Assembly: GCF_037975245.1 (NCBI RefSeq)
Contig: NC_092576.1
Coordinates: 11,476,111-11,523,610 of the forward strand
Length of the DNA stretch: 47,500 nt
Reading direction: 5' to 3'
Source of the DNA: Apostichopus japonicus
Lineage: Eukaryota; Echinodermata; Holothuroidea; Aspidochirotida; Stichopodidae
Shown: positions 1 to 10,228 of the stretch, one piece after another
Position numbering within the stretch: position 1 is the stretch's first letter
Layout of the letters: each line of letters opens with the position of its first letter
Position numbers and translations under genes: made by a program
The notes under the pieces: model-generated
Told to the model about the DNA's origin: nothing
Seen by the model: only the letters and a program-made list of their open reading frames with translations
Database searches by the model: none

Positions 1-755
1 TATACGTTGGTTGTACCGTGGTACTGCCGATAAGTTCCAAAGTGTGATACTTCCCTCTAACAAATATAGCATGAAAGAAAATAATTCAGGGATACATTTT
101 CATATATTACAGTACACTACACCATATAGGAACTATTAAATATTAATTTTTATTAGTTATGTACACAACTTACCTAGGAGAATTATCGGCGACCTAAAAA
201 AATGAATTTTATTGCTACTTCCGAGACGTGTCTAGACACGAGACAGCAAATGAAAAAGAAAACAGTTTTTAATGATCATGAGTTTGGGAATTAAATCGAA
301 TTCAATAATAATCAAATTACTGTTGTTTCAAGGATCTTGAAATAAAGATTGTTTTTTGTTGTTTGTAGCAATAACAAACACAATATAATATAAATACATT
401 TGCACAAAATTATGACTAATGGAGAATACTTAACAATACGTAGACAATGGTACTGCAACGAGAATTTAATTTTTGTAACCCGCATCTTTCTATTTTGATT
501 TTAAAAAATGATTTAATTAGTTTCTTATAAGAATGGATTACCCAATTTAAAGTTGTACTGCGCATGGGGGACTTTTAAAAGCTTCTAACCATGATCGTAT
601 TTTATTGACTAAGAAGTTTTCAAGTACTACCTTTATGTCTCTTACACACGGCAATTGCATTTGAGTACTCCTTGATTTGGTTTACCTTAATTAACGTACA
701 TTTGGTAAATACAGGAGGAATGATATATGAAACAGCTGTACAGTAGTGAACGACA

Positions 756-763
756 TATAAAAG
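756..763 (+). promoter_or_regulatory. TATA box of the A1 secreted-peptide gene
   Basis: TATAAAAG lies 86 bases upstream of the ATG at 842. The same octamer is kept at the matching place in the other copies: 16266-16273 in A2, and 35674-35681 and 42030-42037 on the minus strand in A3 and A4. Conservation of both spacing and motif supports a real core promoter. Confidence 0.6.
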
Positions 764-841
764 AATAGTTACACGTTGTTACATCGTCATATTATAAATC
801 CATCGCATGATTCTCTCTTCGATAAGATAATAAAAGACACA

Positions 842-1022
842 ATGGCAGTTTTCCGTTTACAACTGATATCTGCGATGGCTCTACTTTGGTCCTCTTTTAT
901 CATTATGAGCGACTCAACGGAGGAACCTAACCTACGTCATGCAAATAATTCTCGACCAGTTGGAAGATTCCTCCTCCAACGATCTCTACTTGAAGAAATT
1001 GTCAGAAACCTTTGCCTGGAAG
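842..1022 (+). CDS. Secreted small-peptide precursor, first coding exon (copy A1)
   Basis: The frame opens at an ATG 86 bases after a TATA box and stays open to a stop at 1096. I end the exon at 1022, where a GT is shared by three copies. The product begins with a short basic n-region and a hydrophobic core (residues about 6-22, LQLISAMALLWSSFII), typical of a signal peptide, with likely cleavage just after the MSDS segment. The predicted mature part contains PNLRHA, then PVGRF and a stretch rich in Leu, Glu and Arg that could form an amphipathic helix. There is no dibasic cleavage site in the visible exon. The A1 sequence differs from A3 and A4 at scattered residues but keeps the frame. I do not recognise the family. 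It could be a hormone-like, defensive or other secreted peptide. Downstream exons were not identified. If the donor is not used, the peptide would be 84 residues long. Confidence 0.5.
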
Positions 1023-1573
1023 GTTATAATACTATTAGGCTATTTAAAACAAGCAATTTTGAGATAATAGATCAAAAGTTTACAACGAAAACATAAATGA
1101 AGAAAAAGAATCCTAAGGTAAAGTCGAAATGTAACTAAAAACGACAATGGAAAATTTATACGCGAATAACGCTTTAGACTTGGTATCAATCCTACGTTTT
1201 AGGCCCAAAAATATACTGGTTGCATGTACCCATACGATAATTTCACACAATGTGGAATAATTGAAAACGGCAAGGTCACGTGCGACAATAAGTTGCCATA
1301 AATACAATATCTACAATAACTTAAATTTTCAAGATGGTACCAATAGCAAGTATAAAGAATTATAATTGTAACTAGAAAACAAACATGAGCCTGGAACGAA
1401 CGACAACCATGCATACAAATGTCATTAATTATTTATTTGACATTAGCATAATGCTAACACAAATGAACGACACATGCTAATCTCTATAATTATGCCATCA
1501 AATGTAGACTATTACAAAGCTGTTCAAAAAAGTGACTCGATACCAAAAAGAACGCATCAACTTGAATGTATCG

Positions 1574-1833
1574 TTTTGTGTACCACAGTAAAACCAGGAT
1601 CGTGCTATTAATCGGCAGAACGTTCTATTAGGATTACAGTAAGAACTGAGTATATGTGTAATCCCAACAAATCCTCTCTGATGTATTTGTTTAGTATTAC
1701 ACAGATCCTTAGATATTACAGTAACCATAATAGCACATGCTAACGAAGTTTCAGATTTATCAACACGATCCAGTTTTAATTTCGGTACAACACGTTAGTA
1801 TGTACAGTAGTGACTGTAATCTCTGTGTGAATC
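1574..1833. mobile_element. Palindromic MITE-like element (family MITE-A) inside unit A1
   Basis: Two arms, about 1574-1670 and 1682-1833, are imperfect reverse complements around a short centre. They share the motifs of the solo element at 27587-27890: GTACCACAGTAAA, GGATCGTGCT, and an end reading TGTGTGAATCG. No coding frame is present, so it would be non-autonomous. Confidence 0.65.
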
Positions 1834-2140
1834 GGTTGCGAAAACTGATTGCCTGATTAAAATTGTTCCAATAGGGAAAGTAATATTGTCAATATCATCA
1901 GATTGTTGCAATGACGTTGGAAGGGGAGGAAGACACTGCAGGCACTCATAACATTTTACCAGGAAGTTTATTTCTTCATGGTATACATCATTAATGAAAC
2001 AACTCAAGTAATACGTTCATAAGGATTTAAGTAACATTATCCAAGCGTGTTCAAGTTACTTGTAATGACGCATCAATGTAATTTAACGCGCTGCCGCGTG
2101 AGGGAAAGATTCATAAGTTATGATCATAACTAAGATTGCA

Positions 2141-2740
2141 CTATTAGTATTAACCCCACCAGTATCAGCATTAATCCCACCACTATTACCATAACCCCAC
2201 CACTTTTAGCATTAACCCCACCACTAATGGCATTAACCCCACCACTATTAGCATGAACCCCACCACTATTAGCATCAACCCACCACTATCAGCATTAATC
2301 CACCACTATTACCATAACCCCACCACTTTTAGCATTAACCCCACCACTAATGGCATTAACCCCACCACTAATGGCATTAACCCCACCACTATTAGCATTA
2401 ACCCCACCACTATTAGCATCAACCCCACCACTATTAGCATCAACCCACTACTATTAGCATTAAACCCACCACTGTAAGCATTAACCCCACCACTATTTCC
2501 ATTAACCCCACCACTATTAGCATTAACCCCAACACTATTACCATTTACCCCACCACTATTTTCATTAACCCCACCACTATTAGCATTAACCCCACCACTA
2601 TTACCATTAAACCCACCACTATAAGCATTAAACCCACCACTATTTTCATTAACCCCACCACTATTAGCATTAACCCCACCACTATAAGCATTAACCCCAA
2701 CACTATTACCATTTACCCCACCACTATTTTCATTAACCTC
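2141..2740. repeat. 20-bp minisatellite, about 30 copies
   Basis: The unit is close to CATTAACCCCACCACTATTA, with single-base variants such as ATCAACC and TTTCC. It begins exactly where homology between the unit A copies ends. The plus-strand open frame of 74 residues here (NPTTISINPTT repeats) is a by-product of the repeat and not a gene. Confidence 0.9.
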
Positions 2741-3095
2741 TACACATATCTTGGTTCCGTGAAATGAAAAAAAGTTACAATACTACGAGCCAAGAAGGAA
2801 TAGCCCTGGATAGTTTAATGTATTGACTTTAAAAACTGTGATCTCATTGGTGCAGTTTTAAAAACTAGCCACAATGTATCCTGTTTACACTTCTTATTGC
2901 GGATCTTTGTTTTAAAAGAGAAACACACCAAAACAAAACCTGTTCTAATAAAACTGCATTATTGGAGAAATAAAAAAAAATGTTTAAAAAAAAACAAGAC
3001 TTGATCGCCGGAACTACATGTAACCATGAGAAGTACATTACCACTGAAGGAGACACCGTATTAATTTTGTCGCTATTTCTATTTTATTACTGCAG

Positions 3096-3317
3096 GCTAG
3101 AGAAACCGACGCCATGGGAAATTATGAGCAGAGCCAAAGAAATAGGGACTATTCACTCTACATGTCATTAGCTGGAGGTTGTTTTGGGATTATAGACGCC
3201 GTTTTGGGAGTATTGGCCTTAATATTATGCGGGATTTTCTATGCTAATTGGTTCACTTTTTCCAATACTATCGCCAATACTGCCATCGCCGATGCTGCCG
3301 TGGACGCCTCTGGTTAA
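3096..3317 (+). CDS. CD225/dispanin-like protein, last exon only
   Basis: A polypyrimidine tract and TTACTGCAG precede a phase-0 exon that encodes 73 residues and ends in TAA. It begins ARETDAMGNY, then SQRNRDYSL, then a 20-plus residue hydrophobic segment (GCFGIIDAVLGVLALILCG), and ends in a hydrophilic, Ala- and Asp-rich tail. It aligns by eye with the last exon of the gene at 10229-13100: A-K/R start, SQR-R-YSL motif, then a transmembrane segment, with the same splice phase. This is the pattern of the second half of a CD225 domain: a cytoplasmic loop followed by the second membrane anchor. The exon carrying the first membrane segment and the conserved Cys-Cys motif was not found between 1 and 3095, so it lies further left or has been lost. 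Related IFITM proteins sit in endosomal or plasma membranes and limit virus entry; that role is not shown here. Confidence 0.6.
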   Translation, partial: ARETDAMGNYEQSQRNRDYSLYMSLAGGCFGIIDAVLGVLALILCGIFYANWFTFSNTIANTAIADAAVDASG

Positions 3318-3439
3318 AGCTTTGCAGAATATTTACAGTTCATCGTTGCCATTCTGTTCCGACGTCATCAACATTCTACAATAAGCACGATATTATAGAC
3401 CTCACAATATGAGATAGGAAATTTAGGCGAACTATACGT

Positions 3440-3725
3440 GCCAGAATATTTTAAATATCGGTTACTTTCGGTTATACCTATATGATACTATCCTTTAGGT
3501 AACTGAAGGTAATTTTAAACGTTCTATACTTATACAGAATATTTTAGATATCAGTTACTTTCGGTTATCTTTAGGATATTATTCTACAGGTAACTGAAGG
3601 TACCGTAAGCGTACTACCTTTACGCAGACTATTTTAAACATCGGTTGCTTTCGGCTACCTATAGGATAATATATTTTACAAATCAGTTACCTTCAGTTAC
3701 CTATAGGATAATATCCTATACACAA
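3440..3725. repeat. Diverged tandem repeat with internal hairpins
   Basis: Units with spacings of about 90, 90 and 40 bases start with ATTTTAAATATC-like sequence followed by GGTTACTTTCGGTTA, at about 3447, 3539, 3629 and 3671. Several units also carry the reverse complement GGTAACTGAAGGTA, so they can fold back. The repeat lies just downstream of the CD225-like last exon and may be in its 3' UTR. Confidence 0.7.
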
Positions 3726-4246
3726 TTGTGTATCCCGAATGGAATTTAAAGCATACGATGTCCTGTCTTTCATTCTAATTGATATTTTTTGACAACGATT
3801 TTTTCGGAACGAAACCTCTGATTTTTATTTTATTTTGGGGTCCTTATTGATGACCCTTTAGTTAGACAAGGCCCAGAAACATCCAGCGAAATAGAATAGC
3901 AAAATTGATCGGTTAAACTTGACAGTATTCGCCCACCATTTACATGAGAAGATAAAAGGTGCCACGTTTAACATTGACCCAATGATATGTCTTTTTGAAA
4001 GTTCTTTAAAACCTAATCGGTTCGGAGGTAAACGTTTTGTTATTTCTGACACCCCCTTCCCCCCCCCCCCCCGCATCCCTTTCCATTCCCTCAATCTAAT
4101 TGGAAAAAGTGTATATGTGTCACTATACTTTCATATCATGCTTCAAAGCACTCTCACTGACAGTATGTACAGTATGAATAGACTACTTCTATAAAATATA
4201 TTTCACGAATTACTTAACAAACTTCCAGTACGTTTGCTTTCAATCA
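3726..4246. other. Stretch without recognised gene
   Basis: Contains a poly-C run near 4061-4072 and otherwise unremarkable AT-rich sequence. The two overlapping short open frames on opposite strands at 3858-4194 have no recognisable features. Confidence 0.4.
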
Positions 4247-4326
<80 letters not shown>

Positions 4327-4345
4327 ATATCTATATCTATATATA

Positions 4346-4376
<31 letters not shown>

Positions 4377-4420
4377 TAATATATATATCTATGTCTATAT
4401 CTATATATATATATATATAT
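4247..4420. repeat. (TA)n microsatellite with interruptions
   Basis: Nearly uninterrupted alternating TA for about 170 bases, with occasional TTTA and TATC variants. It abuts the Penelope-like fragment directly. Confidence 0.95.
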
Positions 4421-5108
4421 CACATAAAAAATGAAAAATATGAATTCAATCATAAAATCCCATAATGCTAAAGTAATGAAAAAATTCAACCAAGAAACCC
4501 CCATAAGAACCTGCAACTGCAGAGATAGAGCCTCTTGCCCCCTACAGGGTGAGTGCCTTGTCAGTGCCGTAGTGTATAAGGCCACAGTTACTTCCGGTGA
4601 CGATGGCACCACCAGGTCATATGTTGGGCTTACCGGGGGGGATTTCAAATCTAGATACAATAACCACACTAAGTCTTTCAGAAATAGTAAATACGAGAAG
4701 GAGTCTGAGTTATCTAAACACATATGGGGATTGAAGAGACAAAAGGTAGATTATTCGGTTAAATGGAGCATAATTAGGCAGTCCGACACTTACCAGCGAG
4801 AATCGGGCAACTGCAACCTTTGTATAGAAGAAAAACTGGAAATCCTACGCACAAGAGGTGACACAATCAATAGGAGATCCGAGCTTATCTCTTTGTGTCG
4901 CCATGGGAACCCCAAGCCATTGAACCGTAAACGGTTGAAAAAGAAGTAGTCTGTTTTGACCATCCACTGGCCTGAAGATCGTCGCTCTATGCGTGCGTGA
5001 AACCCAGGGTAGCAATATGGTGTAAATTGTATATCTTGTCTATATGTGATATTATTGCTCTACTACGGTGTTGAGCACTTTCTGCTTCTACTGATTATAC
5101 TTATACGT

Positions 5109-5110
<2 letters not shown>
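4421..5110 (+). mobile_element. Penelope-like retroelement fragment (3' part)
   Basis: Only the C-terminal endonuclease part and a 3' tail of about 160 bases are present; the reverse transcriptase is missing. The fragment is bounded on both sides by (TA)n. This suggests 5' truncation on insertion, a common outcome of target-primed reverse transcription. The tail after the stop has the CTGAAGATCG and CGTGAAAC words often seen in such 3' regions. Confidence 0.75.
4431..4949 (+). CDS. GIY-YIG endonuclease domain of a Penelope-like element (5'-truncated)
   Basis: An open frame of 172 residues. Residues 28-42 hold a cysteine cluster ([15 protein letters not shown]) that normally precedes the endonuclease in Penelope-like elements. 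Residues 48-53 (VYKATV) and 63-68 (SYVGLT) match the paired GIY and YIG strands. The catalytic-type Arg is near 75 (FKSRYNNH), and the helix SELSKHIW follows. A CNLC pair at 128-131 comes just before the conserved metal-binding Glu region (IEEKLEIL). In these elements the endonuclease nicks target DNA to prime reverse transcription. This copy cannot be autonomous because it lacks the reverse transcriptase. The endonuclease part has no internal stop, so it is either a recent insertion or under constraint; recent insertion is simpler. The ATG at 4431 is probably not the original start. Confidence 0.85.
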   Translation: MKNMNSIIKSHNAKVMKKFNQETPIRTCNCRDRASCPLQGECLVSAVVYKATVTSGDDGTTRSYVGLTGGDFKSRYNNHTKSFRNSKYEKESELSKHIWGLKRQKVDYSVKWSIIRQSDTYQRESGNCNLCIEEKLEILRTRGDTINRRSELISLCRHGNPKPLNRKRLKKK

Positions 5111-5166
<56 letters not shown>

Positions 5167-5168
5167 AA
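5110..5168. repeat. (TA)n-(TG)n microsatellite
   Basis: About 40 bases of alternating TA followed by about 16 bases of alternating TG, at the 3' end of the Penelope-like fragment. Confidence 0.95.
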
Positions 5169-7198
5169 TGAAAGAAAGATACAGAATTATATTAGCTTTA
5201 TTCAGAAAATTGTCCCACCTTGATGACGTAAGTATAACAAATCATAGTATACATGAAGTTTTAATAATTATTTTTGCAATCTAGTATGAATCCACCAGAT
5301 AATAGCAGCTTTAGGCAAAATGTACTTTTCATGTGTAGCGTAAGTAAATACAGCTTAATTGCATGGATTTAGGTGATTCGTGATTAATTATTTGTATGTC
5401 CTTTACGATACTTGACAGTATGTGGTGAGAAGAGAGACAAATTTATTCTGTTTTAATAGCACATAATTTGTGGAATTTACAGGCAACATTTAAATGGTGA
5501 CTACATGGTCACGAATTTAATTTTTATATTCTCTGGATCTATCAAAACACAGTCCTGGTAGCATCTATATGTAGTACTTTTCACATGAGAAATGACAAGC
5601 CCAAACTCTGAAGCTCATTAATTAATGAAAGTGGCTGGACTGACAAGTCTATCATACGGATCACTAAGTCGTTACTGATATACAATACAAAGCTTCATAC
5701 GAAAACGTAATAACTTTATGGCCTTCAATAATATAAATAAAGTGTGTAACAAATTTGTGAAGGACATGTGCTGTTCACAGCCATCCAAGACTGCCGTGTT
5801 GTTCGGGCCATAATATATAGCAAGAGTATGGTCTTGATAAGTATGTTCACGTTTGTACATTTAAGAAAATAAATACTGTTGATTTATTGATAAAAAAGTC
5901 TCTCTAATTAATAAATATCAATATAATGGATAGATTTATTGAGATTAAACTATATGATGCCTGTATATATTTCTTGTTGTAGTATTAAATTATACTTGAG
6001 TATTTTTATTAGTTGATGTTATTAAAAGCTAAACATGATTTACATTTGTTTGTAAAGTTTGAACTCGAGTTTTCTCTTTGTGACGTCATCATGCGTATAC
6101 TGTTGCCACCTTATTAAACTATCTCCATTGACAATATACTATAATGGTGATAGCCCATACACCATATATTCACAATTTCTTTTACAACGGTAAGATAGAA
6201 ACATCGCGTGAGGAGTAACTGGACCCGGATACCCGTTTAGTGCCAAAACTTGTCGGCCCATTGTTTGATACGGCTCTGACTGAAATTTTTCATCTGCCGG
6301 GTTGGAACTGCTTGCCGGTTATTGAAGTTCTTTCGTCTACACAACTTTTCCTTCCTTAAAGTCCTTGTAGAATCGCCCCAAACCGTGTGCGGCCATCTAA
6401 AAAGTGAAAATTACTGTTGCTTGCAAGTGAGGTTTTGTTCGTGTCGCTTCAAAATGCAGACAGTAATGAAACGTGATACGTTGTTATCTTTATCTGAACC
6501 TGAGATGTCCATCGCTGTATCGTTTATACAATAATGTGCTGTGGGTTTTGACCGCAGCTGTATATACTGACTGTACACTAGTGTCTTATTACCGACGGTA
6601 GCAAGCTGTGTGTGTATTTTCTGGGATCGATGGGTGGTGTCTAACACTTTTGTTGGACCTCATTCGAAACTAGGTCAGATTACGGCATTAGACGTTTGTT
6701 TTTGTGCGAGTCTTCACACCCTTTAAATAGATTTACTCCAACTGGGAATGGGTAGATGTATGAACCTTTATGGACGGGGGGGGGGGTAGGTTAAAGGGGG
6801 GTAGTAGGCGGATCCAATTGTTTAATGGAGGAATGGAGGGTGTTGTTGCGGTTTCGATGAATTTGACTCCCATGCAGGTACTAATTGTCTCAAAATCAAA
6901 TCTCATTCTGGAGCACATTTGGACCATAAACGTATGTTTATGAATTATATCTAGTACTTTTATATAAGTACTTTTGAATTTTGGACAGAAGAAAACTAGA
7001 GGCTGGCAGGCGGTATGGGTAGGGTGGAGGCATGGCCCGTTCACTTTTCCTAAATACGATTAAACATGCAGTGAAAAGTTCCCATATCCGTACTAGTGTC
7101 CATCGCTTTACACTGTGTTACAATTGTTTTATTAGCTGTTCCTGGCTAAAACTATTGATGAGCACATTTGTTCCGTTGTTATGGCCATATGAAGTTTC
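5169..7198. other. Stretch without recognised gene
   Basis: About 2 kb of AT-rich sequence. The open frames are under 104 codons and carry no recognisable domain or splice context. There is a poly-G run near 6777-6786. Confidence 0.4.

Positions 7199-7275
<77 letters not shown>
7199..7275. repeat. (TA)n microsatellite
   Basis: About 76 bases of uninterrupted alternating TA. Confidence 0.95.
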
Positions 7276-7276
<1 letters not shown>

Positions 7277-7834
7277 CATCCATATCCCTATCTACCAATT
7301 CGTAACTAGATCTAATTTATACTATGTTTATTTTCGTACACTTGTATTTTCCCCATTTATTCCCCATTTATTCCCTACTTAAGCAAGTGCTGACGTCATC
7401 ATCGGTATGGCATGTGACTTGTGACAATTCCAAACCACCATTGTGACACCCAGATGCAGTGGTTTGCACAAGAACAATAACGACTCTGCAAATTTCCTCC
7501 CACACATTTGCAACTGACATAATATGCTTTGAGTTTTAGTTTTTGGTTTATAATATACCAATATATTGTTGACTGAGGGATCCCGTAGTATTAGAATATA
7601 AAAAGTGTGTACATTTGTTATTCGTGATATCTGGAACGACTTGAAAACAATGAACCGTGCTATCGAATGTAAGTTTTTCCTTTACTAAAATGAAGTTGTT
7701 TTGCACGTGTTTTATTCTTTAAGATTTATTTGATGCTTATCCCAATTAAACTTATAGCAACTCAAAACCCGATATACCTGTGACATGCGTTGCTGCTTAC
7801 CAGGAAGATATTATCTGTACTACACTGTTAAAAT
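7276..7834. other. Stretch without recognised gene
   Basis: No domain, exon or repeat that I can support. It separates the TA tract from the tetranucleotide array. Confidence 0.4.
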
Positions 7835-9356
7835 TAAGTAAGTATGTTAAAATTAAGTAAGTAAGTAAGTAAGCAAGTAAGCAAGTAAGCAAGTAAGCAA
7901 GTAAGCAAGTAAGCAAGTAAGCAAGTAAGCAAGTAAGCAAGTAAGCAAGTAAGCAAGTAAGCAAGTAAGCAAGTAAGTAAGTAAGCAAGTAAGCAAGTAA
8001 GCAAGTAAGCAAGGAAGCAAGTAAGCAAGTAAGTAAGTAAGTAAGTAAGTAAGCAAGTAAGCAAGTAAGAAAGTAAGCAAGTAAGCAAGGAAGCAAGGAA
8101 GCAAGTAAGTAAGTAAGCAAGTAAGCAAGTAAGCAAGTAAGCAAGTAAGCAAGTAAGCAAGTAAGCAAGTAAGCAAGTAAGCAAGTAAGCAAGTAAGCAA
8201 GTAAGCAAGTAAGCAAGTAAGCAAGTAAGTAAGCAAGCAAGCAAGTAAGCAAGTAAGCAAGGAAGCAAGTAAGTAAGTAAGCAAGTAAGCAAGTAAGTAA
8301 GTAAGCAAGTAAGCAGGGAAGCAGGGAAGCAAGTAAGTAAGTAAGCAAGTAAGCAAGTAAGTAAGTAAGCAAGTAAGCAGGGAAGCAAGTAAGCAAGTAA
8401 GCAAGGAAGCAAGTAAGCAAGTAAGCAAGTAAGAAAGTAAGCAAGTAAGCAAGTAAGCAAGTAAGTAAGTAAGCAAGTAAGTAAGTAAGCAAGTAAGCAA
8501 GTAAGCAAGTAAGCAAGTAAGCAAGTAAGCAAGTAAGCAAGTAAGTAAGCAAGCAAGCAAGTAAGCAAGTAAGCAGGGAAGCAAGTAAGTAAGTAAGCAA
8601 GTAAGCAAGTAAGTAAGTAAGCAAGTAAGCAGGGAAGCAAGTAAGCAAGTAAGCAAGGAAGCAAGTAAGCAAGTAAGCAAGTAAGAAAGTAAGCAAGTAA
8701 GCAAGTAAGCAAGTAAGTAAGTAAGCAAGTAAGTAAGTAAGCAAGTAAGCAAGCAAGCAAGTAAGCAAGTAAGCAGGGAAGCAAGTAAGTAAGTAAGCAA
8801 GTAAGCAAGTAAGTAAGTAAGCAAGTAAGCAGGGAAGCAAGTAAGCAAGTAAGCAAGGAAGCAAGGAAGCAAGTAAGCAAGTAAGAAAGTAAGCAAGTAA
8901 GCAAGTAAGCAAGTAAGTAAGTAAGCAAGTAAGTAAGTAAGCAAGTAAGCAAGTAAGCAAGTAAGCAAGTAAGCAAGTAAGCAAGTAAGCAAGTAAGTAA
9001 GCAAGCAAGCAAGTAAGCAAGTAAGCAAGGAAGCAAGTAAGTAAGTAAGCAAGTAAGCAAGTAAGTAAGTAAGCAAGTAAGCAGGGAAGCAAGTAAGCAA
9101 GTAAGCAAGGAAGCAAGTAAGCAAGTAAGCAAGTAAGAAAGTAAGCAAGTAAGCAAGTAAGCAAGTAAGTAAGTAAGCAAGTAAGTAAGTAAGCAAGTAA
9201 GCAAGTAAGCAAGTAAGCAAGTAAGCAAGTAAGCAAGTAAGTAAGTAAGCAAGTAAGTAAGTAAGCAAGTAAGCAAGTAAGCAAGTAAGCAAGTAAGCAG
9301 GGAAGCAAGTAAGCAAGTAAGTAAGTAAGTAAGTAAGCAAGTAAGCAAGGAAGTAA
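7835..9356. repeat. 1.5-kb tetranucleotide array of AAGT and AAGC words
   Basis: The array is built from GTAA and GCAA words, mostly alternating (GTAAGCAA), with rarer GGAA, GAAA and GCAGGGAA variants. A longer order is visible: the word run GTAAGTAAGCAAGCAAGCAA recurs near 8227, 8543, 8746 and 8998, each time within a similar series of variants. All three minus-strand frames stay open for more than 500 codons because the period of 4 never forms a stop (Leu, Ala, Tyr, Thr, Cys only). Those frames are artefacts and not genes. Confidence 0.95.
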
Positions 9357-9647
9357 CACTTTTCGAGGGCTAACTGCATCATCTGCCTATTCCCTTTCGC
9401 TTCCCTTCTGTACATGAAAGAAGAAAAAGCTGTAAAGTGAAAAATATTGAATCTATAAGACATTTTAATGTCATTGTACACATATGGTCATATGTACTAA
9501 TAATATAATGTCTGTGTGAAGTCACTTATATTCTCCAACGTGGCAACTAAAGAACTTGACAGCGGTTGTTTGGTCACTATTGAAGTTGAACATTTCTCTT
9601 TTCCAAATGAGTCTTGAGTAATTGTTTTTATGTATGTATTTGTTTAA

Positions 9648-9872
9648 GATCCTACTGGAAGCAGGTACTCGCAAAGACGCCACCATTCTCTTATCAAAGC
9701 CGCAAGCTGACCGAAGTCAGTCTCTTACATTTATATTTAACGTCCATGATTATGAATTGTTAATTGTCAACAACTCTGTAACTGGACGACATACCTATAA
9801 TATTGGAGTGACTCGAACTCGGGACCCTATGATTGGAAGGCACCGGTGTTAACCACTGAGCTAACACTCATA
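9648..9872 (-). mobile_element. tRNA-derived SINE (family shared with 23415-23645)
   Basis: Read on the minus strand it starts with a tRNA-like head: an A-box region around TTAGCTCAGTGGTTAAC and a B-box region around GAGTTCGAGTCACTCC. A body ending in CGGTCAGCTTGCGGCTTTGATAAG follows. The same element occurs on the plus strand at 23415-23645. The short plus-strand open frame across it is not a gene. Confidence 0.8.
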
Positions 9873-10228
9873 AAACCTGGACAACCTGGACATTTCATTG
9901 TCAACCTGGACATTTCCTTTTGACTGTCTCTCATCTGGGTTTGCCCAATACATGGTCCTTAATACTATAGCATCGTAACTATTGAGGAATAAATTACCAA
10001 CTGACATTCACATTGGAGCAGTAAATAATACTTCAAAGGCTCCGTACATTTTGCTAGTAAATTGAGTGCCGATAGCTGTAGAGAATGAGTACTAAATAAA
10101 CACAAAAGGAGAAAGTATATGAATATGCAGATGTATATGAATATGTATATGAATAAACAAGTAATTTCGCTACTGTAATATCGGTTGTAATGGATATTAT
10201 GTTTTTTTTTTATAATTATTTCACATAG
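9873..10228. other. Upstream flank of the second CD225-like gene
   Basis: No exon recognised. A T-rich run with TATAATTA at about 10211 precedes the first recognised exon. It could be a polypyrimidine tract ending in ACATAG, or a core promoter. Confidence 0.35.

Larger units (their letters stand above)
1..2140 (+). repeat. Segmental repeat unit A, copy A1 (cut by left window edge)
   Basis: This block recurs at 15369-16476 on the same strand, and in reverse complement at 35352-36720 and 40573-43154. Position 1 matches the sequence starting near 15511, and the last shared bases with the copy at 40573 are at about 2140. The unit carries, in order, a TATA box, a short signal-peptide exon at 842 and an internal palindromic MITE near 1574-1833. 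Copies A1 and A2 are very similar to each other. A3 and A4 resemble each other more than they resemble A1. I infer an old duplication of a gene-bearing segment, not a simple transposon, because no transposase or reverse transcriptase frame is visible in it. Confidence 0.85.

Noticed and set aside
2253-2477. Plus-strand frame with NPTTISI repeats
   Set aside because: Translation of a 20-bp minisatellite. Because 20 is not a multiple of 3, the frame rotates and is not maintained as a protein repeat.
2141-2740. CRISPR-like array
   Set aside because: Repeats are contiguous with no unique spacers, and the DNA is clearly eukaryotic.
7797-9481. Three minus-strand open frames of 504-542 residues (Leu, Ala, Tyr, Thr, Cys repeats)
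   Set aside because: A period-4 repeat without stop words opens every frame on that strand. The same low-complexity text appears in all three registers, so none is a protein.
9790-9872. tRNA gene suggested by A- and B-box-like words
   Set aside because: It is the head of a repeated SINE (also at 23415) and the arms do not form a proper cloverleaf.
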